DNA of 64,000 nucleotides from Nakamurella panacisegetis (GCF_900104535.1 NZ_LT629710.1:2170001-2234000), one strand, 5' to 3'. Counted from the stretch's first letter, positions 9,337 through 17,995 are shown. Translations and numbers: made by a program. The notes: generated by a model from the letters alone, not told the origin.

Positions 9337-10188
9337 TCAGCCGATGCGGGTGACCGCGAATTCGTTCGCCGGGTGGGCGATCTCGTCCTGCGCCTGCACC
9401 AGCTGGATCTCCCGGGCTCCGGCGTCGAGGGTGCGCCGGAGGATGGCATGTACCGAGGACGCCACCCGGCCCAGGGCGACCTCTATGCCGTCCGGGAGAT
9501 GGGCCAGGAACAGGGCCGCCGTGACGTCACCGGCGCCGTTGACCGCGATCGGCAGGCGGGGCGTACGGACCAGGAACGCCCCGGTCGGATCGACGGCCAG
9601 CATGCAGATCTCGTCCTCGGCGCCCAGGCCGTCCACCGACGTGACCAGGACGGTGGACGGACCCGCGGCCCGCACCCGTTCGACCGCGGCCAGCAGTCCG
9701 GGCATCTGGCCGACCGCGGCCACCGGCACACCGGCCAGGAAGGCCAGCTCGAAGGCGTTCGGGGTGACGATGTCGGCCGACGGGACGACCCGGTCGCGGA
9801 TCAGCTCGGGCACCCCGGGCAGCACGAACATGCCGCGGTCGACGTCGCCCATCACCGGGTCGCAGCAGTAGATCGCGGCCGGGTTCAGGGCCCGGACGCG
9901 GGCCACGGTGTCCAGCACCACCTCGGCGACGCCGGGGGAGCCCTGGTACCCGGTGAGCACCGCGTCGACCGTGCCGAGCATCCCGCGATCGGCGATACCC
10001 TCGATGACGTCGGCCACCACCGCCGCGTCGAACACCGGCCCCCGCCATGACCCGTAGCCGGTGTGGTTGGAGAAGTGAACGGTCAACACCGGCCAGACGT
10101 CGTGCCCGAGGCGCTGCAGCGGGAACGTGGCCGCGCTGTTCCCCACGTGTCCGTAGGCGACCGACGACTGGATGGACAGAATGCGCAT
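9337..10188 (-). CDS. pdxY: pyridoxal kinase PdxY
   Basis: Pyridoxal/pyridoxine kinase of the ribokinase family, in the vitamin B6 salvage pathway (ATP-dependent 5'-phosphorylation). Its 283 residues match the family length. Recognisable parts are the N-terminal SIQSSVAYGHVGNSAA substrate site, the LTGYQGSP stretch, the DPVMGD motif, the TPNAFELAFL segment and the NGAGD anion-hole/catalytic-Asp motif. It starts at ATG 10188, is divergent from deoC, and ends 12 bases from the convergent wall-binding gene. Confidence 0.93.
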   Translation of the reverse strand: MRILSIQSSVAYGHVGNSAATFPLQRLGHDVWPVLTVHFSNHTGYGSWRGPVFDAAVVADVIEGIADRGMLGTVDAVLTGYQGSPGVAEVVLDTVARVRALNPAAIYCCDPVMGDVDRGMFVLPGVPELIRDRVVPSADIVTPNAFELAFLAGVPVAAVGQMPGLLAAVERVRAAGPSTVLVTSVDGLGAEDEICMLAVDPTGAFLVRTPRLPIAVNGAGDVTAALFLAHLPDGIEVALGRVASSVHAILRRTLDAGAREIQLVQAQDEIAHPANEFAVTRIG

Positions 10189-10364
10189 GGACCAGAACTG
10201 TAGGGCGTCGGCCGTGGGCCGAATGCGTCCAGAACCCGTCCACAGAGTCCTGTGACACGATAAGGGTTGTCCTGCGTGCGGGTTTCAGAGCGCGGCCGGC
10301 GGGGGAATGGACGAGAATCGTTCCGGTCCCGCCGGCGGGGTCGATCAGTTCGAGGGAGAACGAC

Positions 10365-11129
10365 GTGGTCGCACCAACTGTCACCGACCAGTTCGATCCG
10401 CATCCGGGTGACGAGCCGGACCGGCTGCCCCACCCGGCCCTGGTCCTGCCGCCGGCCCAGCTGGCCGGCCGGATCCAGCACACCCTCGTCGGGCAGGCGA
10501 TCACCGAGCGGCAGGTCCGCGAGCACGCCCGGGAATGCCTGGAGTACGGCTTCGACGCGGCGATCGTCCCGCCGTCGTGGGTCTGGGCCGCGCAGGACGA
10601 GATGCGCGGGGCGCCGGGGCGGGTCGGCTCGTTCATCGACTACCCCCACGGCAGCGGCACCACCGCCGGGCGCGTCGCCGAGGCCAGGGCCCTGGTCGAC
10701 GCCGGTGTCGACGAGCTGGACTCGACGGTGAACATCGGCTATCTGCTGTCCAGTCGCTACGACGAGTTCGCGGCCGACATCCGCGCCGTGGTCGAAGCGG
10801 CCTCGCCGGTCGGCGTCAAGGTGATGCTCGAGCTGCCCCTGCTCAATCCCCGGCAACGGGAACGGTGTGTCCAGGCGGCGATCGACGCCGGCGTGGCCTT
10901 TGTGAAGAACGCGTCCCGTGGTGCCGTCGGCATCGCCGACCCGTCGACCATCTCCTATCTCCGCGGCGCCGTGCCCGACTCGGTCGGTGTGAAGGCGGCC
11001 GGGGGCATCAAGACGATCGAACAGGTGCGTGCCGTGCTGGTGGCCGGAGCCGATCTGGTGGGTACCTCCTGCGGTGTTCGGATCGTCACCGGCGGCGGTC
11101 CCGTGCGTGGCTCGCTGTACTCCTACTGA
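10365..11129 (+). CDS. deoC: deoxyribose-phosphate aldolase DeoC
   Basis: Class I aldolase splitting 2-deoxyribose-5-phosphate to glyceraldehyde-3-phosphate and acetaldehyde in deoxynucleoside catabolism. The Schiff-base lysine is K181 in FVKNAS, and the second active-site lysine is K210 in GVKAAGGI. The VGSFIDYPHG and DELDSTVNIG stretches are typical of the TIM barrel. The start is the GTG at 10365, behind gagggagaa at 10352-10360; the reading frame open further upstream is Arg-rich and overlaps pdxY. It has no obvious operon partner. Confidence 0.93.
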   Translation: MVAPTVTDQFDPHPGDEPDRLPHPALVLPPAQLAGRIQHTLVGQAITERQVREHARECLEYGFDAAIVPPSWVWAAQDEMRGAPGRVGSFIDYPHGSGTTAGRVAEARALVDAGVDELDSTVNIGYLLSSRYDEFAADIRAVVEAASPVGVKVMLELPLLNPRQRERCVQAAIDAGVAFVKNASRGAVGIADPSTISYLRGAVPDSVGVKAAGGIKTIEQVRAVLVAGADLVGTSCGVRIVTGGGPVRGSLYSY

Positions 11130-11299
11130 CACCGACGGTGACGGTGCTCGGATCGTGAACCTGATGTGACGGCCGGTGGCCTCCTTCCGGGACAGCGTGT
11201 CGTGATTCATCCGTTATCGGGCCATTCGGGATGTCCTCGCAGGTGTGCGCGTCAGTTGGTCAAATCGCGTGTCGCAATCGTGATCTATTTGGATGGGCA

Positions 11300-11317
11300 G
11301 TGACCTAAAGGTGACCT
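11300..11317 (+). promoter_or_regulatory. tandem 7-mer GTGACCT, 11-base period
   Basis: GTGACCT occurs at 11300-11306 and again at 11311-11317, separated by aaag. It ends 9 bases before the -35 box of the putative xyl promoter. A 7-base direct repeat with an 11-base period is the usual layout for OmpR/PhoP-family activators; the factor is unknown. Confidence 0.4.
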
Positions 11318-11326
11318 TCGTGCGGC

Positions 11327-11354
11327 TTGACAAGGCCTGACGCCGGTCCATAGT
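11327..11354 (+). promoter_or_regulatory. sigma-70-type promoter upstream of the xyl operon
   Basis: A perfect -35 TTGACA (11327-11332), then 16 bases, then CATAGT (11349-11354) as -10. It points toward the binding-protein gene and predicts a leader of about 320 bases. It is one of the few perfect -35 boxes in this GC-rich window. Confidence 0.5.
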
Positions 11355-11683
11355 TTGTTGGACGGCTGACCTAGCCCGTGGCGCACGTCACGGCATGGTC
11401 CCTGACACCCGGACGTATTCCCGTCTTGGTGGCCGAACAGCGAAGGACACCGATGTCTGAGTTCAAGTTGGGTTGCGACCCACGTTCACGGCCCCGGTTG
11501 TCCCTTGCCGTCCGGCGGATCGACAAGCCTGAAGGGTCACCGATCATCCGATCGGATTCCTGATCCGGCCCTGCCGATCACCGGCATCTTCTCCACGGTG
11601 AACGATCGTCCTCGATCTGTTCGCCCCCCCAAAATTCGCCGTCAGGTCGACCGGCCTGCGGTGCTCGAAAGAGAGGAAAGTAC

Positions 11684-12874
11684 ATGCGGCTCAAGACTTC
11701 CGCTGCTCTCGGCCTGATGATGGCCGGGACGCTCGTGGTTGCAGCATGTAGTAGCTCCAGCAGTTCCACGAGCTCGTCCGCGTCGTCGGCGACCTCGGCG
11801 GCCTCGTCGGCCGCCGCCGGTTCGTCGTCGGCCGGCTCGTCGGTTGCCTCGTCGGCCGCTGTCGGTTCGTCGTCGGCCGCCGGTTCCTCGTCCTCCGGAC
11901 CGGTCAAGGGCAAGGTCGGCGTCATCCTGCCGGACACCAAGTCCTCGGCTCGCTGGGCCACCGCCGATGCACCGCTGCTGACCGCGGCGTTCAAGGCGGC
12001 CGGTATCCCGGCCGACATCCAGAACGCCCAGGGCAGCGCGACCCAGATGGCCACCATCGCCGATCAGATGATCGCCGGCGGCGTCACCGTCCTCGCGATC
12101 GTCAACCTGGACAACGCCTCCGGTGCGGCCATCGAGAAGAAGGCGGCCACCCAGGGCGTCAAGACCCTCGACTACGACCGCCTGACCCTCGGCGGCAGTG
12201 CCTCGGCCTACATCTCGTTCGACAACGTCAAGGTCGGCGAGCTGCAGGGCCAGGGCCTGGCCACCTGCCTGGGCTCCGGCAACAAGAACATCATCTTCCT
12301 GGACGGGTCCCCGACCGACTCCAACGCAACCGATTTCGCCAAGGGTGCGCACAACATCCTCGACAAGATCACCAGCTACAAGAAGGTCGGCGAGCAGGCG
12401 GTCAAGGACTGGGACAACCAGATCGCGGCCACTGACTTCGAGCAGCTCTTCACCGCCGCCGGCGGCAAGGTCGACGGCGTCCTCGCCGCCAACGACGGTC
12501 TCGGCAACGCCGCGATCTCGATCCTGAAGAAGAACAACCTGAAGATCCCGGTCACCGGCCAGGACGCCACCGTCCAGGGCATGCAGAACATCCTCGACGG
12601 CTACCAGTGCATGAGCGTCTACAAGCCGGTCAAGCAGGAGGCCGCGGCTCTGGCCGCCGCCGCCATCGCTCTGGCCAAGGGCGGATCCCCGGCGACCACC
12701 GGCACCATCACCGACTCGCAGACCAAGAAGGCCGTCCCGGCCGTCCTGCTGACCCCGGTCGCCATCACCAAGAGCAACATCAGTGTCCCGATCAAGGACG
12801 GCTACCTGAAGCTGTCGGACGTCTGCACCGCGGCCTACCAGGCCAAGTGCACCGCCGCCGGCGTCACCGGCTGA
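11684..12874 (+). CDS. xylF: xylose-type sugar ABC transporter, substrate-binding lipoprotein
   Basis: Extracytoplasmic sugar-binding protein of the XylF/RbsB (periplasmic-binding-protein type I) family, 396 residues. A lipoprotein signal ends at the lipobox cysteine C22 (VVAAC) and is followed by a Ser/Ala-rich linker to about residue 66. The two-lobed binding domain starts at GKVGVILPDT. The stretches KTLDYDRL and DGVLAANDGLGNAAI are close to XylF. The ATG at 11684 follows gagaggaaag. It is the first gene of the importer cluster; xylulokinase downstream supports D-xylose, but a related sugar is possible. Confidence 0.85.
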   Translation: MRLKTSAALGLMMAGTLVVAACSSSSSSTSSSASSATSAASSAAAGSSSAGSSVASSAAVGSSSAAGSSSSGPVKGKVGVILPDTKSSARWATADAPLLTAAFKAAGIPADIQNAQGSATQMATIADQMIAGGVTVLAIVNLDNASGAAIEKKAATQGVKTLDYDRLTLGGSASAYISFDNVKVGELQGQGLATCLGSGNKNIIFLDGSPTDSNATDFAKGAHNILDKITSYKKVGEQAVKDWDNQIAATDFEQLFTAAGGKVDGVLAANDGLGNAAISILKKNNLKIPVTGQDATVQGMQNILDGYQCMSVYKPVKQEAAALAAAAIALAKGGSPATTGTITDSQTKKAVPAVLLTPVAITKSNISVPIKDGYLKLSDVCTAAYQAKCTAAGVTG

Positions 12875-12894
12875 CCTGAGCAGTAGCAGCTGAC

Positions 12895-12936
12895 ACCGGG
12901 CGGCGGCACAGGACATATCCTGAGCCGTCGCCCGGT
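12895..12936 (+). promoter_or_regulatory. strong intercistronic stem-loop
   Basis: ACCGGGCGGCGGC (12895-12907) pairs with GCCGTCGCCCGGT (12924-12936) with a single G-U wobble. It continues into CAGGA/TCCTG around a CATA loop, giving about 18 pairs with one A-A mismatch. It sits 21 bases after the binding-protein stop and 93 bases before the ATPase gene. Such hairpins are known to stabilise the 5' message or partly terminate, keeping binding protein in excess over the membrane complex. Confidence 0.65.
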
Positions 12937-13029
12937 TGTGCGGGTCGAGGCCTCACCGGCCCGCTCGAAACGAGCCGAATCCGCGGCCGGATCCAGATGT
13001 CGCGGCCTGTACAGAGATGAGAAACGCCG

Positions 13030-13815
13030 ATGACCGAGAGCCAGACACCCATCCTGGAACTGCGGGGGGTGAACAAGAGCTTCGGCGCTGTGCAGGTGCT
13101 GCACGACGTCAATCTGTCCCTGTACCCCGGCATGGTGACCGCCCTCGTCGGTGACAACGGCGCAGGCAAGTCCACGTTGGTCAAATGCGTGGCCGGCATC
13201 AACTCCATCGACTCCGGCGAGTACTTGTTCGAGGGCAAGCCGGTGACGGTCAGCGGCCCCCGCGACGCGGCCGCCCTGGGGATCGAGATCGTCTATCAAG
13301 ATCTCGCCCTGTGCGACAACCTGGACATCGTCCAGAACATGTTCCTGGGCCGTGAGCCCAAGAGCGGCATCGTCCTGGACGAGGCGACCATGGAGACGCG
13401 GGCCAAGGAGACCCTGGCCTCGCTGTCCGTGCGCACCATCTCCTCGGTCCGGCAACTGGTCTCGAGTCTGTCCGGCGGACAGCGCCAGTCGGTCGCCATC
13501 GCCAAGTCAGTGCTCTGGAACTCCAAGGTGGTCATGCTCGACGAGCCGACCGCCGCCCTCGGCGTGGCCCAGACGCGGCAGGTCCTCGACCTGGTCCGCC
13601 GACTGGCCGACAACGGATTGGCCGTCATGCTCATCAGCCACAACATGAACGACGTCAAAGAGGTCGCCGACCGCATCACCCCCCTGTACCTGGGCCGGGT
13701 GGCGGCCGATGTCGCATCGAAGGACGTCACCACCGCCCAGATCATCGAACTGATCACCTCCGGCCGCACCGGTGACATCGGTCTGCCGCCCGTCGTTGCG
13801 CAGGCCTCGGCATGA
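13030..13815 (+). CDS. xylG: xylose-type sugar ABC transporter, single-domain ATPase
   Basis: ATP-binding subunit energising sugar import. Walker A is GDNGAGKST (41-49), the signature LSGGQ is at 147-151, Walker B ends at D171-E-P, and the switch histidine is in LISHN. At 261 residues it has only one nucleotide-binding domain, whereas XylG/RbsA/AraG of enterobacteria have two in about 500 residues; the short form resembles the FrcA type. It therefore probably works as a homodimer. The ATG at 13030 follows gagatgagaaa. Its stop overlaps the permease start by 4 bases (ATGA). Confidence 0.88.
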   Translation: MTESQTPILELRGVNKSFGAVQVLHDVNLSLYPGMVTALVGDNGAGKSTLVKCVAGINSIDSGEYLFEGKPVTVSGPRDAAALGIEIVYQDLALCDNLDIVQNMFLGREPKSGIVLDEATMETRAKETLASLSVRTISSVRQLVSSLSGGQRQSVAIAKSVLWNSKVVMLDEPTAALGVAQTRQVLDLVRRLADNGLAVMLISHNMNDVKEVADRITPLYLGRVAADVASKDVTTAQIIELITSGRTGDIGLPPVVAQASA

Positions 13816-15110
13816 GCACACCAGATCTGAACAAGAAGGATTCGTCCGGGGACGCGTCCTCCCTTGAGGCCCGCACATCGTTCTCCGGTGACGAGGCCAC
13901 CACGGGAATCGGCGGCTACTTCCAGGGCTACGTGAACAAGGTCCGCGGTGGTGATGTCGGTGCCCTCCCGGCCGTCCTCGGCCTGGTCGTCCTGGTCATC
14001 GTGTTCTGGATCGCCAAGCCCGGCGCCGACGGATTCCCGACCGTCTACAACTTCGCGAACCTGTTGCAGCAGGCCGGGTCGATCATCGTGTTGGCCATGG
14101 GCCTTGGCTTCGTGCTCATGCTCGGCCACATCGACCTGTCGGCCGGCCTGATCGGCGGCGTCGGTGCCGCGGTGATGGCCGAACTGCTGTTGAACCAGGG
14201 TTGGCCCTGGTACTGGTCGGTGCTCGCCGCCCTGGTCGTCGGCGTCCTGATGGGGCTGCTCACCGGCTGGCTGGTGACCGTGGTCGGGATCCCGTCGTTC
14301 GTGGTGACCCTGGCCTTCTTCCTGGCCTGGCAGGGCGTCCTGCTGCGCATCATCGGCGACGGCGGCACCGTTCCGGTCACCGACCAGACGATCGTGAACA
14401 TCGACAGCGGCAACGTGTCCGTCGGCCTGGGCTGGATCATCGTGATCCTGTCGATCGTGGCCTACGCCGCGCTGAACCTGTTCGTGTGGCAGCGGCGCAG
14501 TTCCAAGCAGTTGGTCACCACACCGCTGGTGGTGGTGGTGATCCGCATCGTACTGATCGCGGTCGTGCTCATCCTGGCCACCTGGGCCCTGTCGACCAAC
14601 CGTTCCAAGGGACCGGTGCCATTGGCCGGTGTCCCGTGGATCGCACCCATCGTCGGTGTGCTGCTGGTGGTCTGGACGTTCGTCCAGCACCGGACGGCCT
14701 TCGGCCGCTACGTCTACGCCGTCGGTGGCAACGCCGAAGCCGCGCGTCGGGCCGGTATCCGGGTCGGCCGGATCACCATCTACTGCTTCGTGATCAGCTC
14801 GGCCATGGCGGCGTTCTCCGGCGTCATCGACGCCTCCCGGCTCGGATCGGTGGCGCCGAGCTCCGGCGGCGGCAACGTCCTGCTCTATGCCGTGGCCGCG
14901 GCCGTCATCGGCGGTACGTCGTTGTTCGGCGGCAAGGGCAAGGCCCGCGACGCCATCCTCGGTGGCCTGGTGATCGCGGTCATCAACAACGGGCTAGGGC
15001 TGCTCGGACTGCAGGCCGACGTGAACTACATCATCACCGGCATCGTGCTGTTGCTGGCCGCCTCGGTCGACGCGCTGTCCCGCCGTCGCCGGGCCGGGTC
15101 AGCCCGCTAG
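13812..15110 (+). CDS. xylH: xylose-type sugar ABC transporter, permease
   Basis: Membrane subunit of the importer, 432 residues, in the BPD_transp_2 (RbsC/XylH) family. A cytosolic N-terminal tail of about 50 residues precedes about ten hydrophobic segments. Family landmarks are FANLLQQAGSIIVLAMG, LGHIDLSAG, the EAA-like loop YVYAVGGNAEAARRAGI and GGTSLFGGKG. The ATGA overlap with the ATPase gene shows translational coupling. The long hairpin downstream probably marks the end of the importer message. Confidence 0.9.
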   Translation: MSTPDLNKKDSSGDASSLEARTSFSGDEATTGIGGYFQGYVNKVRGGDVGALPAVLGLVVLVIVFWIAKPGADGFPTVYNFANLLQQAGSIIVLAMGLGFVLMLGHIDLSAGLIGGVGAAVMAELLLNQGWPWYWSVLAALVVGVLMGLLTGWLVTVVGIPSFVVTLAFFLAWQGVLLRIIGDGGTVPVTDQTIVNIDSGNVSVGLGWIIVILSIVAYAALNLFVWQRRSSKQLVTTPLVVVVIRIVLIAVVLILATWALSTNRSKGPVPLAGVPWIAPIVGVLLVVWTFVQHRTAFGRYVYAVGGNAEAARRAGIRVGRITIYCFVISSAMAAFSGVIDASRLGSVAPSSGGGNVLLYAVAAAVIGGTSLFGGKGKARDAILGGLVIAVINNGLGLLGLQADVNYIITGIVLLLAASVDALSRRRRAGSAR

Positions 15111-15123
15111 CACCCACGCGGGG

Positions 15124-15192
15124 TCAGCCCTCGGCGGGGATGAAGGTTGTCCGATCGGTCGCACTGACCGAGCAACCTTCATCCCCGGCTGA
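15124..15192 (+). terminator. long interrupted hairpin between permease and ROK regulator
   Basis: A perfect 14-pair stem, GGGGATGAAGGTTG (15136-15149) with CAACCTTCATCCCC (15173-15186), encloses an inner CGGTC/GACCG stem (15156-15160, 15166-15170). It is flanked by TCAGCC/GGCTGA (15124-15129, 15187-15192). There is no U-tract, which is common for actinobacterial terminators. The perfect inverted repeat could also bind the ROK protein encoded 63 bases downstream. Confidence 0.6.
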
Positions 15193-15255
15193 ACCGACCC
15201 GGTTGTCCACCGCCGCAGACCGATCCGACCCAGCACCGACGCCGAGGAGGCCCAC

Positions 15256-16497
15256 GTGCGCACCCTCTCGGCCACTGGCGCCGTCGGCTCACCGGCCGAC
15301 CAGGCCACCGTCCGTCGGCTCAACCTCGGCCTGCTGATGCGCAGCCTGGCCGCGGGCGGCCCGCGTTCGCGGGCCCGCCTGGCCGAGGACACCGGACTCA
15401 ACAAGGCCACGGTTTCCAGCCTCGTCACCGAATTGGTCGACCGCGGCCTGGTCACCGAAGGCATCATCCAGCGCCGTGGGGTCGGGCGCCCCGGACGCAC
15501 CATCGAGGTCAACGTCGGCGTGGTGCGATGCATCGGGCTGGAACTCAACGTCGACTATCTGGCCGGCGTCATCACCGATCTGACCGGGCGGGTCCTGGCC
15601 CGCCGCCGGATGTCCCTGCCGATGCTCGACCTCGGGCCGGCCCGGGCCATGGGTCAGGTGGCCGAGATGGCCGGGGAGCTGGTCGCCGGTTGCGGGGCGA
15701 CGCCGAATCAGGTGCAGACCCTCCATCTGTCGTTGCCCGGCCTGATCGACATCGACGCCGGGGTGCTGGCCTACGGCCCCAACCTGCGGTGGCGTCAGGT
15801 CGATGTGGTGCACACCCTGATGGGGCGGCTGCGGTGGGCCGGCACCCGGATCGCCGTCGACAACGACGCCAACCTGGGGGCCATGGCCGAGTACGCGTCC
15901 GGCCCGTCGGCCGGATCCAACAACCTGCTGTACCTGGTCGGCGAGATCGGGGTCGGCGCGGGCATGATCATCGACGGCCGGATCGTCCGTGGGGCAACGG
16001 GTTTCGCCGGCGAGGTGGGCCACATGCCGATCGGGGATCCCACCGTGCAGTGCGGCTGCGGACGCCGGGGATGCTGGGAGACGGCGGTCGGGATGAACGC
16101 GGTGGTCGATGCCGTCTCCGCCGACCGGGGTGATCGCCTGCGCGAGGGGGACATGACGGCGCGGTTGGCCGAGATCGTCCGCCGGGCCGAGGCGGGCGAC
16201 GCCCGGACCCTGGCCGCCCTGACTTCGGCCGGCCGCAATCTGGGGGTCGGTGCGTCCGTGCTGGCCAACCTGCTCGATCCGGAAGTGATCATCTTCGGGG
16301 GGCACTTCGCCGCCCTGGAGAAGTACGTGGCCGACGCGGTGTCGGCCGAGATGCGCTCCCGGGTGCTCGGCGGCGAGGTGATGGCCTGCCGGATCGAGTA
16401 CTCCACCCTCGGCTTCGAGGCGCCGGCCCTAGGTGCCGCGCACGCCGGGATCGACAGCCTGATCAACGACCCGACCCTTGTCCTGGTCGCCCAGTAG
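15256..16497 (+). CDS. ROK-family transcriptional regulator (XylR type)
   Basis: A 413-residue repressor-type ROK protein. A winged helix-turn-helix (about 25-85, with SRARLAEDTGLNKATVSSLV) is fused to a sugar-kinase-like ROK domain. The ROK zinc motif is CGCGRRGCWE (C266, C268, C273). The kinase-like pocket is EVGHMPI. Such proteins bind a sugar or its phosphate and control the adjacent transport and kinase genes; here that means the xyl importer and xylulokinase. The GTG at 15256 follows gaggagg at 15244-15250. Confidence 0.88.
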   Translation: MRTLSATGAVGSPADQATVRRLNLGLLMRSLAAGGPRSRARLAEDTGLNKATVSSLVTELVDRGLVTEGIIQRRGVGRPGRTIEVNVGVVRCIGLELNVDYLAGVITDLTGRVLARRRMSLPMLDLGPARAMGQVAEMAGELVAGCGATPNQVQTLHLSLPGLIDIDAGVLAYGPNLRWRQVDVVHTLMGRLRWAGTRIAVDNDANLGAMAEYASGPSAGSNNLLYLVGEIGVGAGMIIDGRIVRGATGFAGEVGHMPIGDPTVQCGCGRRGCWETAVGMNAVVDAVSADRGDRLREGDMTARLAEIVRRAEAGDARTLAALTSAGRNLGVGASVLANLLDPEVIIFGGHFAALEKYVADAVSAEMRSRVLGGEVMACRIEYSTLGFEAPALGAAHAGIDSLINDPTLVLVAQ

Positions 16498-16546
16498 GCC
16501 GGCCGGGCAACGTCTGACGGCTCGTCGCCGACCGTCCTGTCCTCGG

Positions 16547-16584
16547 GCCGGCCGCGGCGGGCGCGGCGCCGCCCGCGGGCCGGC
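16547..16584 (+). promoter_or_regulatory. GC-rich hairpin just upstream of xylulokinase
   Basis: The outer stem is GCCGGCC (16547-16553) with GGCCGGC (16578-16584). The inner stem is GCGGGCG (16557-16563) with CGCCCGC (16570-16576). It ends 9 bases before the xylB ATG, so besides terminating the regulator message it could limit ribosome access to xylB. Confidence 0.5.
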
Positions 16585-16593
16585 AATGAAAGG

Positions 16594-17982
16594 ATGACCG
16601 ACGTGACCGAAACTCTCGTGGCCGGTATCGACTCCTCGACGCAGTCGACCAAGATCCTTCTGGTGCGTGCGTCCGACGGCGTGGTCGTCGACCAGGCGTC
16701 CGCCCCCCACCCCAACGGCACGTCGGTGAATCCCGACGCCTGGTGGGATGCCCTGCAGCAGGCCGGATCCGGGCTGCTGGAGCGGGCGTCGGCCATCGGG
16801 GTCGGCGGCCAGCAACACGGCATGGTGGCGCTGGATGCCACCGGAGCGGTAGTGCGCGACGCGCTGCTCTGGAACGATCTCCGGTCGGCCCCGCAGGCGG
16901 ACAGCGTGGTCGAACACCTCGGTGGCCCGCAGGCCTGCGCCGACGAGATCGGATCGGTGCCGACCGCCTCGTTCACCGTCACGAAACTGCGCTGGATGGC
17001 CGAGCACGAACCGGAGAACGCGGCCCGCACGGCGGCCGTGCTCCTCCCGCACGACTGGCTGACGTGGAAACTCTCGGGCGAGACGGAGATGACGACCGAC
17101 CACGGTGACGCCTCGGGCACCGGGTACTACTCGCCGATGCGCCGGGCCTGGATCCCGGAGATCGCCGCCTGGGCGCTGGGGCGGACCGCCGCGCCCGTCC
17201 TGCCGCGACTGGTCGCTCCGGGCGCCGTCGCCTCGCGGACCCCCGACGGGACGATCCTGTCCGCCGGCACCGGCGACAACATGGCGGCGGCCCTCGGCCT
17301 GGCCATCGGTCCCGGGGACGTGGTCGTCTCCATCGGCACCTCCGGTACCGCCTTCTGCGTGGCCTCGCAGGCCTGCGCCGATCCCACCGGCTCGGTATCG
17401 GGGTTCGCCGACGCCACCGGCCAGTACCTGCCGTTGGTGTGCACCATCAACGCGTCCCGCATCCTTTCCGTGGTCGGGGGCCTGCTCGGGGTCGATCACG
17501 CGGAGTTCGCCCGGCTCGCCCTGGCCGGGGACGTGGGCGCCGGCGGGCTCACCCTGTTGCCGTATCTCGACGGCGAGCGCACCCCGAACCGCCCGTCCGC
17601 ATCCGGTGTGTTCTCCGGCCTCACCTCCGGCGCCACCCGGGAGAACTTCGCCCGCGCCGCTGTCGAGGCCCTGCTGTGCTCGCTGGCCGACGCGGTTGAC
17701 GCCCTCGGGGTCAAGCCGACCCGAGTGCTGATGATCGGCGGCGGCGCCAAGAACCCGGCCGTGCAGCAGTTGGCGCCCGGCGTGTTCGGCCAGGCCGTCC
17801 GGGTGCTCGAAGCCGGTGAGTACGTCGCACTGGGCGCGGCCCGTCAGGCGGCGTGGGCCCTGTCCGGCGGGCAGGCGCTGCCCGAGTGGGCCCCGGCCCC
17901 GTACCAGGAGTTCACCGGCGAACCGACCCCGCAGGTGCGAGTTGCGTACGACGCGCTGCGGGACGCCACCGTTGGCTGGTGA
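16594..17982 (+). CDS. xylB: xylulokinase
   Basis: FGGY-family carbohydrate kinase, 462 residues, predicted to phosphorylate D-xylulose to xylulose-5-phosphate for the pentose phosphate pathway. It has the N-terminal phosphate loop AGIDSSTQSTK, the substrate region GVGGQQHGMVALD, a WNDLR site, the ATP-site GTSGTAF, and RVLMIGGGAKNPAVQQL near the C-terminus. It follows the ROK gene by 96 bases and is in the same direction as the importer. No xylose isomerase gene lies in the window, so it must be elsewhere if xylose is the sugar. Confidence 0.9.
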   Translation: MTDVTETLVAGIDSSTQSTKILLVRASDGVVVDQASAPHPNGTSVNPDAWWDALQQAGSGLLERASAIGVGGQQHGMVALDATGAVVRDALLWNDLRSAPQADSVVEHLGGPQACADEIGSVPTASFTVTKLRWMAEHEPENAARTAAVLLPHDWLTWKLSGETEMTTDHGDASGTGYYSPMRRAWIPEIAAWALGRTAAPVLPRLVAPGAVASRTPDGTILSAGTGDNMAAALGLAIGPGDVVVSIGTSGTAFCVASQACADPTGSVSGFADATGQYLPLVCTINASRILSVVGGLLGVDHAEFARLALAGDVGAGGLTLLPYLDGERTPNRPSASGVFSGLTSGATRENFARAAVEALLCSLADAVDALGVKPTRVLMIGGGAKNPAVQQLAPGVFGQAVRVLEAGEYVALGAARQAAWALSGGQALPEWAPAPYQEFTGEPTPQVRVAYDALRDATVGW

Positions 17983-17995
17983 CGCGGTCGTCCCG

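Larger units (their letters stand above)
11130..11683 (+). promoter_or_regulatory. 554-base non-coding leader of the xylose-type operon
   Basis: No credible gene. It holds the small palindrome CACCGaCGGTG just after deoC, the direct repeats and promoter listed separately, and about 320 bases between that promoter and the binding-protein start. A 61-codon frame at 11378-11563 has no homology or ribosome site. CCGAT/ATCGG half-sites (11540-11555) could form a weak regulator site. The ribosome site gagaggaaag at 11671-11680 serves the binding-protein gene. Confidence 0.6.

Noticed and set aside
11378-11563. Small gene in the xyl leader
   Set aside because: No ribosome site, no recognisable domain, composition like non-coding sequence.
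13296-14690. 464-codon minus-strand frame opposite the importer genes
   Set aside because: Asp/His/Gln-rich low-complexity shadow of the ATPase and permease.
12895-15192. Riboswitches in the xyl cluster
   Set aside because: The stems are simple hairpins without any conserved aptamer core that I recognise.
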